64,000 nt of DNA from Alloboseaceae bacterium BT-24-1 (GTDB lineage: Bacteria > Pseudomonadota > Alphaproteobacteria > Rhizobiales > Beijerinckiaceae), in the NCBI GenBank assembly GCA_025846845.1, contig JAOYTL010000023.1:8784-72783 (forward strand). The letters run 5' to 3'. The translations under genes were made by a program, and so were the position numbers. A model generated the notes under the pieces. It made no database searches, had not been told where the DNA came from, and saw nothing but the letters and a program-made list of their open reading frames with translations. Positions 33,353-42,555 of the stretch are shown in pieces; positions within the stretch are counted from its first letter, which is position 1, and each line of letters opens with the position of its first letter.

Positions 33353-34620
33353 CGCCGCCTCGCCGATTTGCGGCCGCCCGGCATCACCGTGACGGTGATG
33401 CGCTCCGACATGACCGGCGGATCGTGCGGCACATGGGCCGCGTCCGCGAGAAGGAGCTGCAGCGTATGCTTGCCGGGCGGCAAGGTGATGCGCCGCTCCG
33501 TCTGGCCGCCGCCGAGATGAATGTGGTTGAGGTCAGACGGGATCGGCTCGCCGAGCCCCGGTGTCGGTACGTCGACCAGCAAATGATGGTGCCCGGTGTT
33601 CGGCTTGGCGACACCCGCTGGTGCGACGCCCATGTTGCGCAGCCCGAAGCGGATCGTCGAGCTCGGGAAGATCGTCGCGCCATCCTTCGGATAGATGAAG
33701 TAGACGACGGCGTCGTTGGGCGCAGCTGTGCGCGGGCGTCCTCCTACGGCGGCCGGCGTCGCAGAAACTGCCTGCGCCATGTCGACGACACGCACGCGAA
33801 TCCGCTCGGACATCACCGGAGGGTCATGCGGGACATGCTCGTGATCGCCCAGGAGCAGCTGCAGCGTATGCTCGCCGGGCGGGAGCGTGAGTTCGACCTC
33901 GGTCTGGCCGCGTCCGAAATGCAGATGGTTGAAGTCGCTGGGGATCTCGCGGTCGAGCGCCGGCACCTCCGCGTCGACCAGCAGGTGGTGGTGGCCGCCA
34001 TTGGGGCTCATCGTGCCGGCGGGCGTGATGGCGATGCCCTCGATGCCGAAGCGAATCTTCGCGCGGGTCGGAATCGTCGCGCCGTCCTTGAGGTCGATGA
34101 AGAAGACCCGGCCGCCAGGGGCGGCGGCGGAGCGCGGCTTCTCGGCCGGATCGGCCGCGACCTCGACGGTGATCCGATCGGACATGATCGGCGGGTCATG
34201 CGGCACGTGGTTGTGGTCGGCGAAGAGAAGCTGGAGCGTGTGCCGCCCTGGCGTCAGTGCGATCTCGGCTTCGGTCTGCCCGCCGCCGAAGTGGATGTGG
34301 TTGAAGTCGCTCGGGATCGGCCGGTCGAGCGCCGGCAGCTCGGTGTCGATCAGCAGATGATGGTGCCCGGCATTGCGCCTGGCCTGCCCGGCGGGCGCGA
34401 TCTCCATGCCGCTGATCGCGAAGCGGACCGTGAACTTGCCGGGAACGCGGTCATTGTTGGCGAGGCCGACGAAGCTGAGCTTGGCGGTTGTCGGCGCCGG
34501 GCTGCGCTGCATCGCACGCGCCTGGGCCACAGCCTCGCCGGCCGGAAGAGCAATGGCCATGGCGCATGCCAAAGCCGCCGGTACCAGGGCGGGTATAAGG
34601 CGAAGCGCCCTCGATGGCAT
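33349..34620 (-). CDS. Exported protein with three tandem DUF4399 domains
   Basis: A 423-aa protein: signal peptide (cleavage about AVAQA, residue 35), then three DUF4399 units at about 45-155, 168-280 and 303-413, with HHHLL at 86, 210 and 344. Each unit carries a GQTE block and an HTLQLL(F/L)(G/A)D-x-x-H-VPHDPP block. The units differ enough to be old duplications, and the third unit is the one closest to the single-domain neighbour (both have FGLRNMGVAPAGV-like text). Most family members have one domain, so the triplication is unusual. Lead gene of the minus-strand unit; divergent from the caspase gene at 34772. Confidence 0.88.
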   Translation of the reverse strand: MPSRALRLIPALVPAALACAMAIALPAGEAVAQARAMQRSPAPTTAKLSFVGLANNDRVPGKFTVRFAISGMEIAPAGQARRNAGHHHLLIDTELPALDRPIPSDFNHIHFGGGQTEAEIALTPGRHTLQLLFADHNHVPHDPPIMSDRITVEVAADPAEKPRSAAAPGGRVFFIDLKDGATIPTRAKIRFGIEGIAITPAGTMSPNGGHHHLLVDAEVPALDREIPSDFNHLHFGRGQTEVELTLPPGEHTLQLLLGDHEHVPHDPPVMSERIRVRVVDMAQAVSATPAAVGGRPRTAAPNDAVVYFIYPKDGATIFPSSTIRFGLRNMGVAPAGVAKPNTGHHHLLVDVPTPGLGEPIPSDLNHIHLGGGQTERRITLPPGKHTLQLLLADAAHVPHDPPVMSERITVTVMPGGRKSARRR

Positions 34621-34771
34621 CGACGTCCCCCATCCACGAGACGAGTGCGGGCAGGCTACCAGCGTGGATGTACGTCTACAAGCGGAACACTTGACGCTGA
34701 CGTAGCTGGAGCGGCTTTGTTCTGGCGCCCGGCGAAGTCATGCGGTAGCCTGTGACGCTAGGAAGGGGGCC
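34621..34771. promoter_or_regulatory. Divergent intergenic region between the DUF4399 unit and the caspase gene
   Basis: The 151-base gap must hold the promoters of both the minus-strand DUF4399/pseudocaspase unit and the plus-strand caspase/OmpA unit. I see no clear promoter boxes or palindromes. A strong ribosome-binding site (GGAAGGGGG) precedes the caspase start. Confidence 0.4.
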
Positions 34772-36229
34772 ATGATCCTCATCGCCAGACTCTGCGGGCT
34801 GATCATGCTCATGCTGACGAGCCTCGCCATGGCGGCGCCGGCTTCGGAGCGGCGCGTTGCCCTCGTCATCGGCAATTCCAGCTACCGTAACGCGCCCGTC
34901 CTGCCGAATACGGTCAACGACGCCCGCGACATGGCCGCGGCGCTACGCAAGGTCGGCTTCGAAGTGGTCGACGGCATCGACCTCGACAAGCGCGGTATGG
35001 ATGCGGCGCTGACCCGCTTCGCCCGGTTGGCGCAGGACGCCGATTCCGTGATGTTCTACTTCGCCGGCCACGGCTTCCAGTTCAACGGCGAGAATTACCT
35101 CGTGCCGGTCGAGGCCAGGATCGAGGACGAGGCCGGCGTCCAGTACGAGACGACGCGGCTGAACGACGTCGTCACGGCGCTGAACTTCGCCAAGGGCGTC
35201 AAGATCATGGTGCTGGACGCCTGCCGCAACAATCCTTTCGTCAATCAGCTCGCCAAGAGGCAGGCGACACGCGGCTTCTCGGTGGGCTCGGGCCTTGCTC
35301 CCGTGGCGCGGGCGCAAGGTATGGTCATCGCCTATGCGACGCAGGCCAACGACGTCGCTGCCGACGGCGCCGGCCGCAACAGCCCGTTCACGGCGGCGCT
35401 GGTGCGCGAGATCGATCAGCCGGGGCTCGAGGTGGCGACCATGTTCCGCCGCGTCCAGAAGAGCGTCTACGATGCCACCGCCGGGCGGCAGACGCCGGAG
35501 CTCTCGCTGTCGTTGCTCGGCGATTTCTACCTCAATCTCGCGGAGACCGATGCCAGCATCTGGCAGCGCATCCGTTCCAGCGACGAGCCCGACATTCTCC
35601 GGGACTTCATCCAGCGTTATCCCACAAGCTCTTTGTCCATCGACGCACGCACGCGCCTCGACCTGATCGAGCGCCGCTCGGGTGCGGCCAATGAGCGTGA
35701 CCGATTGGTGCGCGAGTTCGCAGAGCGCGAGCGGGCGCTGCTCGAACGGCTCGAACGGGCCGAACAGGGGCGGAAGCAGGCCGCGACCGATCTTGCCCGG
35801 CAGGAGCCCGGCGCGGTGGTCGCGCCGCCACCGCCTACGAGCGGTGATGCCACGCAGGCGAAACCGGCCCCCATCACGCCCAAGCCATCGGCCGGGGCCA
35901 TGGCGGAGCGCTCACGTCTCGCCGACGAACTGGCCCGGCGCGAGAAGGAGCTGGCCGCGCTGGAGGCTGAGAAACAGCGCCTGGCCGAAGAGCGCCGCAA
36001 TGTCGAACAGGCGCTGGCGGCGCGGCTCGGCACCCTGATGCTATCTCCGCCCGATCGCTCGGCTCAGCCCCAGGCCATGCCAGCGAGCGCGCCGCGTCCG
36101 GTCGAGCGCCGCGTCGATACTCCGGCTGTCGGGGCGCCGGCCAAGGCGAATTGCAGTGAGCTCCTGCTCCAGGCCCAGCTCGGCGAACTGACGGCGGCAG
36201 CGCGCGAGCAGCTTCAGCAATGCCGCTGA
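34772..36229 (+). CDS. Exported caspase-family (peptidase C14) protein with coiled-coil tail
   Basis: A 485-aa protein. A signal peptide (about 1-22) precedes a caspase-like domain: RRVALVIGNSSYRNAPVLPN, the catalytic His in MFYFAGHGFQFNGENYLVPV (100) and catalytic Cys in KIMVLDACRNNPFVNQL (151), both intact. The domain ends near QTPELSLSLLGDFYL. The C-terminal half is a long charged helix (ERDRLVREFAERERALLERL; ELARREKELAALEAEKQRLA) with a Pro-rich break, likely coiled coil. A final segment around ANCSELLLQAQLGELTAAAR follows. Export suggests a periplasmic protease or scaffold. It is followed 51 bases later by the OmpA-domain gene and is divergent from the pseudocaspase unit. Confidence 0.9.
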   Translation: MILIARLCGLIMLMLTSLAMAAPASERRVALVIGNSSYRNAPVLPNTVNDARDMAAALRKVGFEVVDGIDLDKRGMDAALTRFARLAQDADSVMFYFAGHGFQFNGENYLVPVEARIEDEAGVQYETTRLNDVVTALNFAKGVKIMVLDACRNNPFVNQLAKRQATRGFSVGSGLAPVARAQGMVIAYATQANDVAADGAGRNSPFTAALVREIDQPGLEVATMFRRVQKSVYDATAGRQTPELSLSLLGDFYLNLAETDASIWQRIRSSDEPDILRDFIQRYPTSSLSIDARTRLDLIERRSGAANERDRLVREFAERERALLERLERAEQGRKQAATDLARQEPGAVVAPPPPTSGDATQAKPAPITPKPSAGAMAERSRLADELARREKELAALEAEKQRLAEERRNVEQALAARLGTLMLSPPDRSAQPQAMPASAPRPVERRVDTPAVGAPAKANCSELLLQAQLGELTAAAREQLQQCR

Positions 36230-36280
36230 GCGGCATGTGACGAAATGAGGCGAAGGCCCGAAACGGGGGAGGAATGAAGC

Positions 36281-37459
36281 ATGTCGATCGTCACGCGCCT
36301 CGGCTGCATCCTCATTCCGCTGACGCTTCTGGCGAGTGCCGCTGCCGCGTGGGCACAAGCCGCCCCGCCGCCCACACCAATGCCCTTCCCGCAAGCTTTG
36401 CAGAAGGCGGCCGATGATCTCTTCGGCAAGGCCACGCTCACCGATCAGCAGGTCGATCTCGTTATCGACCCGCTGATCGACGCGGCCTCCGGCTCGCAAT
36501 CGACCGCCACCCGCTCGATGCAGCAGACGCTGATCGAGATCGTCCGCAAATCCTATCCGCGCTTCACCGTACAGTCCTTCGACAGCGCTTCGCTGGCGCG
36601 CAAGCCGGTCGTGCTGGTCGGCACGTTCACCGCCGTGAACAACAACGGAGCGGCCGACGGCGTGCGCGACGCCTACCGGATCTGCCTGACGCTCGCGGAC
36701 CTGAAGTCGAACAGCGTCGTCTCGAAGGGCGTGGCGCGTGCCCGGATCGAAGGCGTCGACGTGACGCCGACCCAATACTATAGCGACGCGCCGCTCTGGG
36801 CGAAGGACCAGGCCACCGACGCCTACATCAAGACCTGTCAGGGCACGAAGCTCGGCGAGACGATCGATCCGGCCTATGTCGAACGACTGACGGCGAATGC
36901 CTTGGTCAATGATGGCATTCTTGCCTATGAATCGCAGCACTTCCGCGAGGCGCTGGCTTATTATCGGGCGGCGCGCAAGTTGCCGGGCGGCGAGCAGCAC
37001 CGGGTCAGGATCGGTACCTATCTCGCCGCCGGCAAGCTCGCGCGGCGCGACGACATGGTCGATGCCTTCGGCGACCTCGTCGATTATGGCCTGGGCGCCA
37101 ATCAGTTGATGGTGAAGCTGCTGTTCAAACCCGGGACCACGCAGTTCATCGATGATCCCCGGATCGCTGAACCCTACCCCATGTGGCTGAGCCAGATTGC
37201 AACGCGTGCGCGCCAGAAGGGAGCCTGCCTGGAGATTGTCGGCCACAGCTCGCGCACCGGTCTGCCCCAGGTGAACGAGCGCCTCTCGACACTGCGCGCT
37301 CAGTTCGTCATGGACTTGCTGCTGACCGGTGCCCCTGAAAACCGCAACCGCATCATCGCGACCGGGCGTGGCTTCAAGGAAAACCTCATCGGAACGGGCA
37401 AGGACGACGGCAGCGACGCGCTCGACCGGCGAGTGGAATTCAAGGTGATCGGCTGCTGA
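36281..37459 (+). CDS. Exported protein with C-terminal OmpA-like peptidoglycan-binding domain
   Basis: A 392-aa protein with a signal peptide cleaved near AWAQ (26). The N-terminal region (ADDLFGKATLTDQQVDLVID; VRKSYPRFTVQSFDSASLAR; PVVLVGTFTAVNN) resembles lipoprotein/FlgO- or CsgG-like envelope domains. A TPR-like helix pair follows (ILAYESQHFREALAYYRAAR). The end is an OmpA-like domain (CLEIVGHSSRTGLPQVNERL, RIIATGRGFKENLIGTG, ALDRRVEFKVIGC) that should bind peptidoglycan, although the usual D-x-x-x-S-x-x-R-A pattern is shifted. It probably anchors the caspase-like partner complex to the cell wall. Confidence 0.8.
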   Translation: MSIVTRLGCILIPLTLLASAAAAWAQAAPPPTPMPFPQALQKAADDLFGKATLTDQQVDLVIDPLIDAASGSQSTATRSMQQTLIEIVRKSYPRFTVQSFDSASLARKPVVLVGTFTAVNNNGAADGVRDAYRICLTLADLKSNSVVSKGVARARIEGVDVTPTQYYSDAPLWAKDQATDAYIKTCQGTKLGETIDPAYVERLTANALVNDGILAYESQHFREALAYYRAARKLPGGEQHRVRIGTYLAAGKLARRDDMVDAFGDLVDYGLGANQLMVKLLFKPGTTQFIDDPRIAEPYPMWLSQIATRARQKGACLEIVGHSSRTGLPQVNERLSTLRAQFVMDLLLTGAPENRNRIIATGRGFKENLIGTGKDDGSDALDRRVEFKVIGC

Positions 37460-37474
37460 CAGGTGACCTGTCAG
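37456..37474. promoter_or_regulatory. 19-base near-perfect palindrome at the end of the OmpA-domain gene
   Basis: CTGACAGGT-G-ACCTGTCAG: 9-bp arms with a one-base centre, overlapping the stop codon of the OmpA-domain gene and lying upstream of the SDR gene. With so short a centre it cannot fold as an RNA hairpin without opening several pairs, so a dimeric-protein operator is more likely than a terminator. The regulator is unknown. Confidence 0.45.
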
Positions 37475-37624
37475 GGGATGGATCAGGACCATCACATTAC
37501 TCATCCTGAGATGCGTCCAAACAAGATGACCCGAATCTGTTCACGCCGTACCGGCGGGACTTGAAACCAAGCCTTTCATTGCGGCTATAAGGGCGCTTGG
37601 ACGCAATCGGGATGGGATGTCCGC

Positions 37625-38374
37625 ATGGCCAAGGAATTCGCCGGCAAAAGAGTGATCGTGATGGGCGGCAGCCGGGGCATCGGACGCGCCATCGCGCTCG
37701 GGTTCGCGGCGGGCGGCGCATCCGTTTCGATCTGTGCGCGGGGTACGGGGCCGCTCGAAGCGACCCGTCTGGAAATCGAGACGCTTGGCGTCGGCGCTCA
37801 CAGCGCCAGCGTCGACCTCGCCGACGCGGATGCGATCGAGGCCTATGTGCCCGAGGCGGTGAAGGCTCTCGGAGGGCTCGACGTGCTCGTCAACAACGCC
37901 TCCGGCTTTGGCCATTCCGATGACGAGGAGGGGTGGGCAGCGTCGCTCAACGTCGACATGATGGCCGTTGTCCGCGGCAGTCATGCGGCGATCCCTCATA
38001 TGAAGCCGGGTTCGTCGATCGTGAACGTCTCGTCGATCTCGGCTCTGCGGGCCTCGTCCCGCTCGGCGCCTTACGGCGCCATCAAGGCAGCCGTGATGCA
38101 CTACACGGCGAGCCAGGCGAAAATGCTGTCGCAAAAGGGCATTCGGGTGAACGGCGTCGCGCCCGGTTCGATCGAATTCCCAGGCGGCACGTGGGAAGAC
38201 CGGAGGACGTCGAACCCCGAGCTCTACCGGTCGACACTGGCCAGCATTCCCTTCGGCCGGATGGGCAAGCCCGAGGAGGTCGCCCAGGTGGTGCTCTTCC
38301 TCGCCTCCGACAAGGCCAGCTGGGTCACGGCTCAAACCGTGGTGGTCGACGGCGGCCAGCTCGTCGGGCCCTGA
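37625..38374 (+). CDS. Short-chain dehydrogenase/reductase (SDR)
   Basis: A complete 249-aa classical SDR. The cofactor loop is RVIVMGGSRGIGRAIALGFA, NNASG is near residue 90, Ser lies in IVNVSSISAL, and the catalytic Tyr/Lys pair is in APYGAIK (150, 154). The C-terminal ending SWVTAQTVVVDGGQLVGP is typical. The YVCxR-like ICARG segment suggests NADP(H) preference. The substrate is unknown. The next plus-strand gene is a TetR-type regulator that may control it. Confidence 0.93.
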   Translation: MAKEFAGKRVIVMGGSRGIGRAIALGFAAGGASVSICARGTGPLEATRLEIETLGVGAHSASVDLADADAIEAYVPEAVKALGGLDVLVNNASGFGHSDDEEGWAASLNVDMMAVVRGSHAAIPHMKPGSSIVNVSSISALRASSRSAPYGAIKAAVMHYTASQAKMLSQKGIRVNGVAPGSIEFPGGTWEDRRTSNPELYRSTLASIPFGRMGKPEEVAQVVLFLASDKASWVTAQTVVVDGGQLVGP

Positions 38375-38597
38375 TCTCGATTGGCACTCGCAATTGCGCG
38401 ACCTCGTCGCGCGGGGCTGATCTCGGTCAGGCTCGACCTGGCGTGGGCGTGACGTTCGAACAAAGTCTGCTGCGGGTGGGGACTGCCAAACCGCGGATTG
38501 CAGCCGCCGAGGAAATCGCGGCAAGAAGGAGCGTACTGTATCGTTCGTGCCTGTCGGATTGCCGAGCTGGCGGCCCGGCGGGCAACTGGATCTTCTG

Positions 38598-39191
38598 ATG
38601 GTTACACGCGTGGAGCTCGTGTCGCGGCTGGAACGGGCGTTCCTCGACCATGGCTATGAGCACCTGACCATGACCGGCCTCGCCAAGGCCGTCGATGTCA
38701 CGCGGCGAACCCTCTACAACTACTTCAGCAGCAAGGAACAAGCCTTTCGCTTCCTGATCGAGAACGTCAACGCGCAAGCGGTCGAGATCGGGATGGCGGC
38801 CGGGCGAGAAGCTCTGGCAGACGGGCGAGGCGCCGCCGAGATATTGGCAACCATCCTCGATACGCGATACGGCAATACGCGCCGGCGCCTGGCGACATCG
38901 CCCCACGCCATCGAGATCAACGATCAGGCTTTCCGGCGCTGCCGCGACATCATGATCGCCTCGGCGGTCGGGTTTCAGTCGGAGCTCGCGCGCTTCATCG
39001 TCGAGCTGGAGGGGAGAAGTCTCTTGCGGGTCAAGCCCGATGTCGGCCCTGAGGCCCTGGCGCAATTGCTTGCCGATGGCGCGCGCGGCACCAATCAGAG
39101 CCTGCCTCCGATCGATCCAGCCAAGCTTCACCAGCGCTATCACAGCATGGTCGGCGCGCTGCTTCATGGCGCGACGTTACCCGCTATCTGA
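38598..39191 (+). CDS. TetR-family transcriptional regulator
   Basis: Start at 38598 (MVTRVELVSRLERAF) gives 197 aa; a GTG at 38547 would add 17 residues of less plausible sequence. The helix-turn-helix is HGYEHLTMTGLAKAVDVTRR followed by TLYNYFSSKEQAFRFLIENV. The C-terminal domain is helical and variable. It lies downstream of the SDR gene, its most likely target. Confidence 0.85.
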   Translation: MVTRVELVSRLERAFLDHGYEHLTMTGLAKAVDVTRRTLYNYFSSKEQAFRFLIENVNAQAVEIGMAAGREALADGRGAAEILATILDTRYGNTRRRLATSPHAIEINDQAFRRCRDIMIASAVGFQSELARFIVELEGRSLLRVKPDVGPEALAQLLADGARGTNQSLPPIDPAKLHQRYHSMVGALLHGATLPAI

Positions 39192-39387
39192 CAAGGCGGA
39201 TCGATTGGCCGAAGCGTTGCGACGAAGACACTGGTCGGCGCGAAACGAGTACCGCTTCGTCGTGTTGTGAACGACTGTTCAAAATGGCTCGGCGGTGAGG
39301 CATCCGGCGCGGGCTGCGCGGCTGTACTGCACCGTGTCGAACGAACAATAATTGCCTGGCATGCGAGCGCAGCAGGCGGGGGATCGG

Positions 39388-40314
39388 ATGCAGACGCTGG
39401 AAGCGGAGATCGAGCGGCTGCTCGCCCAGCCGCTGTTCGATCGCGCCGTGCATCGCCTGGCCCAAGGCTTCTTGGCGGTGCAGACCGCTGCGCCTCGGCT
39501 GGCCTCGCAGTTCTCAACCCAGCAGCGCTGGCTGATGTCACATGCGGCGCTGTCCCGCTATTTCCGTGGGCTCGATCTCGGCCGGCCTGGATTGTCGCAG
39601 CGCGAGTTCGTCGAGGAGGTTCTCGCTCACGGCCTGGCGAGCCGAAACACCGCTGCCTCCTTCTTCACCGAGGCGCTGCAATACGGGCTCGTCCAGCCGA
39701 CCAGGATGCATGCCGGTTTGGCGGAGCCTGCGCCTTCGACCCTGTGGGCGCTGACGCAATGGTACGCCATTCATCTGACCGCGCTCGATTCACTCGATAA
39801 TGGTGCCAGGACCTCGCGGTTGCAGGCCGCGGACGGTGCTCTCCTGAAGGGGATCGAGCCTGCCACCGCTGCTGCTCTGCTGTCGTCCAAGATGATCCGC
39901 GTGCCGCCGCCGGCTTATGCGGTGTTCGCCTCGGTCGACGAGGGCGGCAGCCTGATGGATCGCCTCATGGTGGGCGTAGACATCGCCGCAGCACGCGACG
40001 AGGAGAGGGCGTTGACTGACGTAAGCTCCATCTCTGCGCTCGCCCGTCCGTTCAACCTGTCCCGGACACATGCCGGCCGGACGCTTGCCGCAGCGGCGGC
40101 AATGGGCAGTCTCGGCTGGAGCGGCGTGCGCGGGCGCTCTCCGATCTGGTTGTCGCGAGGCTTCCGCGATGAGTACGCACGGTTTCAGGCGGCGAAGCTC
40201 GCCATCATCGGCGCAGCCTTCGCGCAAGCCGTAGCGATTTCGCCGCCAGAATTTCCGGACGAGAGCACCGCGGCGGGAGCTGTTCGCGAAATCTCGGACA
40301 GCCCGGCGTGCTGA
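39388..40314 (+). CDS. Probable winged-helix regulator, uncharacterised
   Basis: ATG at 39388 is preceded by GGGGGA with a suitable spacer; ATG/TTG codons slightly upstream are alternatives. The 308-aa product has two segments that look like winged helix-turn-helix units: STQQRWLMSHAALSRYFRGL with REFVEEVLAHGLASRNTAAS and FFTEALQYGLVQPT, and later ISALARPFNLSRTHAGRTLA with MGSLGWSG. This MarR-like duplication suggests a DNA-binding regulator, but no family is recognised. The stop overlaps the GTG start of the MFS gene, so it may regulate that transporter. Confidence 0.55.
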   Translation: MQTLEAEIERLLAQPLFDRAVHRLAQGFLAVQTAAPRLASQFSTQQRWLMSHAALSRYFRGLDLGRPGLSQREFVEEVLAHGLASRNTAASFFTEALQYGLVQPTRMHAGLAEPAPSTLWALTQWYAIHLTALDSLDNGARTSRLQAADGALLKGIEPATAAALLSSKMIRVPPPAYAVFASVDEGGSLMDRLMVGVDIAAARDEERALTDVSSISALARPFNLSRTHAGRTLAAAAAMGSLGWSGVRGRSPIWLSRGFRDEYARFQAAKLAIIGAAFAQAVAISPPEFPDESTAAGAVREISDSPAC

Positions 40315-41654
40315 CCAGGGCTGAGGGCGTAAACGCGTCGGTGCACGCGATCGGCGAGCGGCTCGACGCCTTGCCATTCTGCCGGCTGCGGCTTGCGCTC
40401 TTCGGCGTCCTGACCCTGGCGCTCTTCGCTGACATCGCCGAGGTCGCACTCGGCAACGCTTTGGGAGCGGTATTCCAGGCGCCGCCCCGCGCCATGACGC
40501 AGGCCGAGCTGTCGCTGTTCCTCGCGGCGATCTTCGCCGGTGGCGCTGTCGGAGCCCCCGTCTTCGGCCTGCTCGGCGACCGCTTCGGGCGCCGGCTCAC
40601 ATTGCAGGTCGCGCTGGTCGTGATCGCAGTCGGCTCGTTTGGCGCCGCAGCGAGCAACCATCCCACGACTTTGATCGGCTTCCGCTTCCTGTCGGGCCTC
40701 GGTATCGGGGCCTGCCCACCGCTGATCGCGGCCTACATGGCCGATGTGATGCCGCCGCGCTGGCGCGGTACCTTGTCCTGCCTGTGTGCCGGCCTCGCCT
40801 TTCTCGGCGCGCCGGCGATCATCTTCCTGATGCGCGCGGCGTCACCGACGCTGTTTGCGATCGAGGGCTGGCGCTGGGCTCTCGGCTCGGGTGCGTTCGT
40901 CGCCATCGTTGCAGCGGGCCTGCTTGCGCTCTTGCCGGAATCGCCGCGCTGGCTTGCTGCCGCCGGCCGCTTCGCCGAGGCCGAAGCTGCGCTGCGGCGC
41001 TTCGGTACGCGAAGCAAGGTGCCATCGGCCGCTCCGGAAGGAGCTGACGGGGTATTCCAAACGGCACGCGATCGCCCGCAGATCGATCTGGGGCGCAGGT
41101 TGCTCCTGCTATGCGCCCTCTATGCGCTCGCCCCTTGGGCGACGATCGGCTTTCCGCTGATGAGCGGGGCGGTGATGGTGGCCAAGCAGTTCAGCATCGC
41201 CGATTCCGTCATAGCAGCCGGCCTGATCATGTTCGGGCCGGCACTCGGCAACCTGCTCGTTGCGCCGGTGATCGACCGGATCGGCCGCAAGGCCAGCCTG
41301 ATCGGCGCCGCGAGTGCGATGGCCGCGCTGGGCCTGGCCTTCGCAGCCGCCACCACCTTCCTGCCACTTGTCGCCCTCGGCATCGCCTTCGCGCTGGCCA
41401 GCGCCATCTATGCCAGCGTTCTCGCGGTCTACGCCGCCGAGATCATCCCGACCGAACTGCGGGCCTCGCGGACATCCATGGCGTGGGGGGTGGGTCGCTT
41501 CATCTCCATCTTCGTGCCGTTGGTCTTCTTCGCGCTGATCCACCAGGTCGGAGCCTGGAGCATGTTCGCGCTGATTGCGGGAGCCTTGGGTCTGAGCGCG
41601 GTGCTGGTTGCGGTTGCCGGACCACGGGGCCGGTCGCAGCAAGCGGTCGCCTGA
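40308..41654 (+). CDS. MFS transporter (sugar/acid-symporter type)
   Basis: A 448-aa protein with about 12 hydrophobic helices. The MFS signature between helices 2 and 3 is GLLGDRFGRRLTLQV, and the related copy between helices 8 and 9 is PVIDRIGRKASLIG. PESPRWLAAAGRFAEAEAAL at the end of the first half is typical of the sugar/aromatic-acid H+ symporter group. GTG start at 40308 overlaps the stop of the preceding gene. The substrate is unknown. Confidence 0.9.
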   Translation: MLTRAEGVNASVHAIGERLDALPFCRLRLALFGVLTLALFADIAEVALGNALGAVFQAPPRAMTQAELSLFLAAIFAGGAVGAPVFGLLGDRFGRRLTLQVALVVIAVGSFGAAASNHPTTLIGFRFLSGLGIGACPPLIAAYMADVMPPRWRGTLSCLCAGLAFLGAPAIIFLMRAASPTLFAIEGWRWALGSGAFVAIVAAGLLALLPESPRWLAAAGRFAEAEAALRRFGTRSKVPSAAPEGADGVFQTARDRPQIDLGRRLLLLCALYALAPWATIGFPLMSGAVMVAKQFSIADSVIAAGLIMFGPALGNLLVAPVIDRIGRKASLIGAASAMAALGLAFAAATTFLPLVALGIAFALASAIYASVLAVYAAEIIPTELRASRTSMAWGVGRFISIFVPLVFFALIHQVGAWSMFALIAGALGLSAVLVAVAGPRGRSQQAVA

Positions 41655-41944
41655 GGCCGGTTGGTAGGCCCATCTGGCGCCGAGGTGAACGGCTGTTCGC
41701 AATCGGCCCGCTGCGCATTGATCAAAAGGGCCGATCGGGCATTATCCGATATGACCATTTTTGAAACTCGTATTGCGCAGTTTCGAGCAATTTGAGAAAT
41801 CTGCGGCGTTCCGGGCACAGCGATCCTCTCGTTGAGCGACATGGCACGGCCGACAGGGCATTGCGGATGAACTGGTCGGGCGATCTGTCGGCAAGAGGAG
41901 CTATCGCGGGGGCGAAGAGCCGGCGGCATGATTGGGGTGGGGGC
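41655..41944. promoter_or_regulatory. Promoter region of the IalB-TpsA-TpsB unit
   Basis: This 290-base gap holds no convincing gene. A locally AT-rich patch (about 41750-41800) contains GAAACT-N10-AGTTTC at 41763-41784, a 6-bp inverted repeat that may be an operator. It lies about 160 bases before the GTG start of the IalB gene and is the best place for the promoter of the adhesin operon. Confidence 0.35.
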
Positions 41945-42553
41945 GTGACAGCAGTGCACACATTGTTCGGTCCGGCGGCGCTGGGCGTGGCCCTTGCTAT
42001 TGGCATGGGCTCCGCCATCGCGCAGTCGACGGCTCCGAAACCCGGCAGTCAGCCCGCGCCACCGTCCACGCCCGCCGTCCAGCCGGTGTCGACGGAGCCC
42101 AGCAGCACCACCGCGAGCTTTGGCGACTGGACGCTGCGCTGCCAGCGCGTCTCGGACAATCCCAAGTCGGCCCGCATCTGCGAGGTCGCGCAAGTCCTGC
42201 AGAGCCAGGGGCAGCAGGCCCCGATCGCCCAGGTCGCCATCGGCCGGGCAGCCGCCGGGGAGCCGCTGCGGGTTACGGCCGTGATGCCGATCAGCATCTC
42301 CTTCCCCAGCGTCGTTCAGATCGCCATCGGCGAGAAGGACGCAAAGCCGCTCGAGCTCGGCTGGCGCCGCTGCCTTCCGAGCGGATGCTTCGCGGATGCG
42401 GCGCTTGGCGATGAGATGATCAAGCAGTGGCGCAAGGCCAGCGAGCCGGGCCGGATCGTCTTCAAGGATGCCGCCGGGCGTGATCTCGCCTTGCCCTTGT
42501 CGACCCGCGGTCTCGACCAGGCTGTCGAAGCTCTTGCCAAGGAACGGCTCTGA
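41945..42553 (+). CDS. Invasion-associated locus B (IalB)-family exported protein
   Basis: I chose the GTG at 41945, which follows a strong purine-rich site (GGGGTGGGGG) and gives a clean signal peptide (MTAVHTLFGPAALGVALAIG, cleaved after SAIAQ); an ATG at 41867 lacks both. The mature part contains ASFGDWTLRCQRVSDNPKSA, then the ICEVAQVLQ segment and LELGWRRCLPSGCFADAALG, the conserved Cys-bearing blocks of IalB proteins. IalB is named for Bartonella erythrocyte invasion but the family is widespread in Hyphomicrobiales. It lies 2 bases upstream of the giant adhesin gene, so it is probably co-expressed with it. 202 aa. Confidence 0.82.
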   Translation: MTAVHTLFGPAALGVALAIGMGSAIAQSTAPKPGSQPAPPSTPAVQPVSTEPSSTTASFGDWTLRCQRVSDNPKSARICEVAQVLQSQGQQAPIAQVAIGRAAAGEPLRVTAVMPISISFPSVVQIAIGEKDAKPLELGWRRCLPSGCFADAALGDEMIKQWRKASEPGRIVFKDAAGRDLALPLSTRGLDQAVEALAKERL

Positions 42554-42555
42554 CC

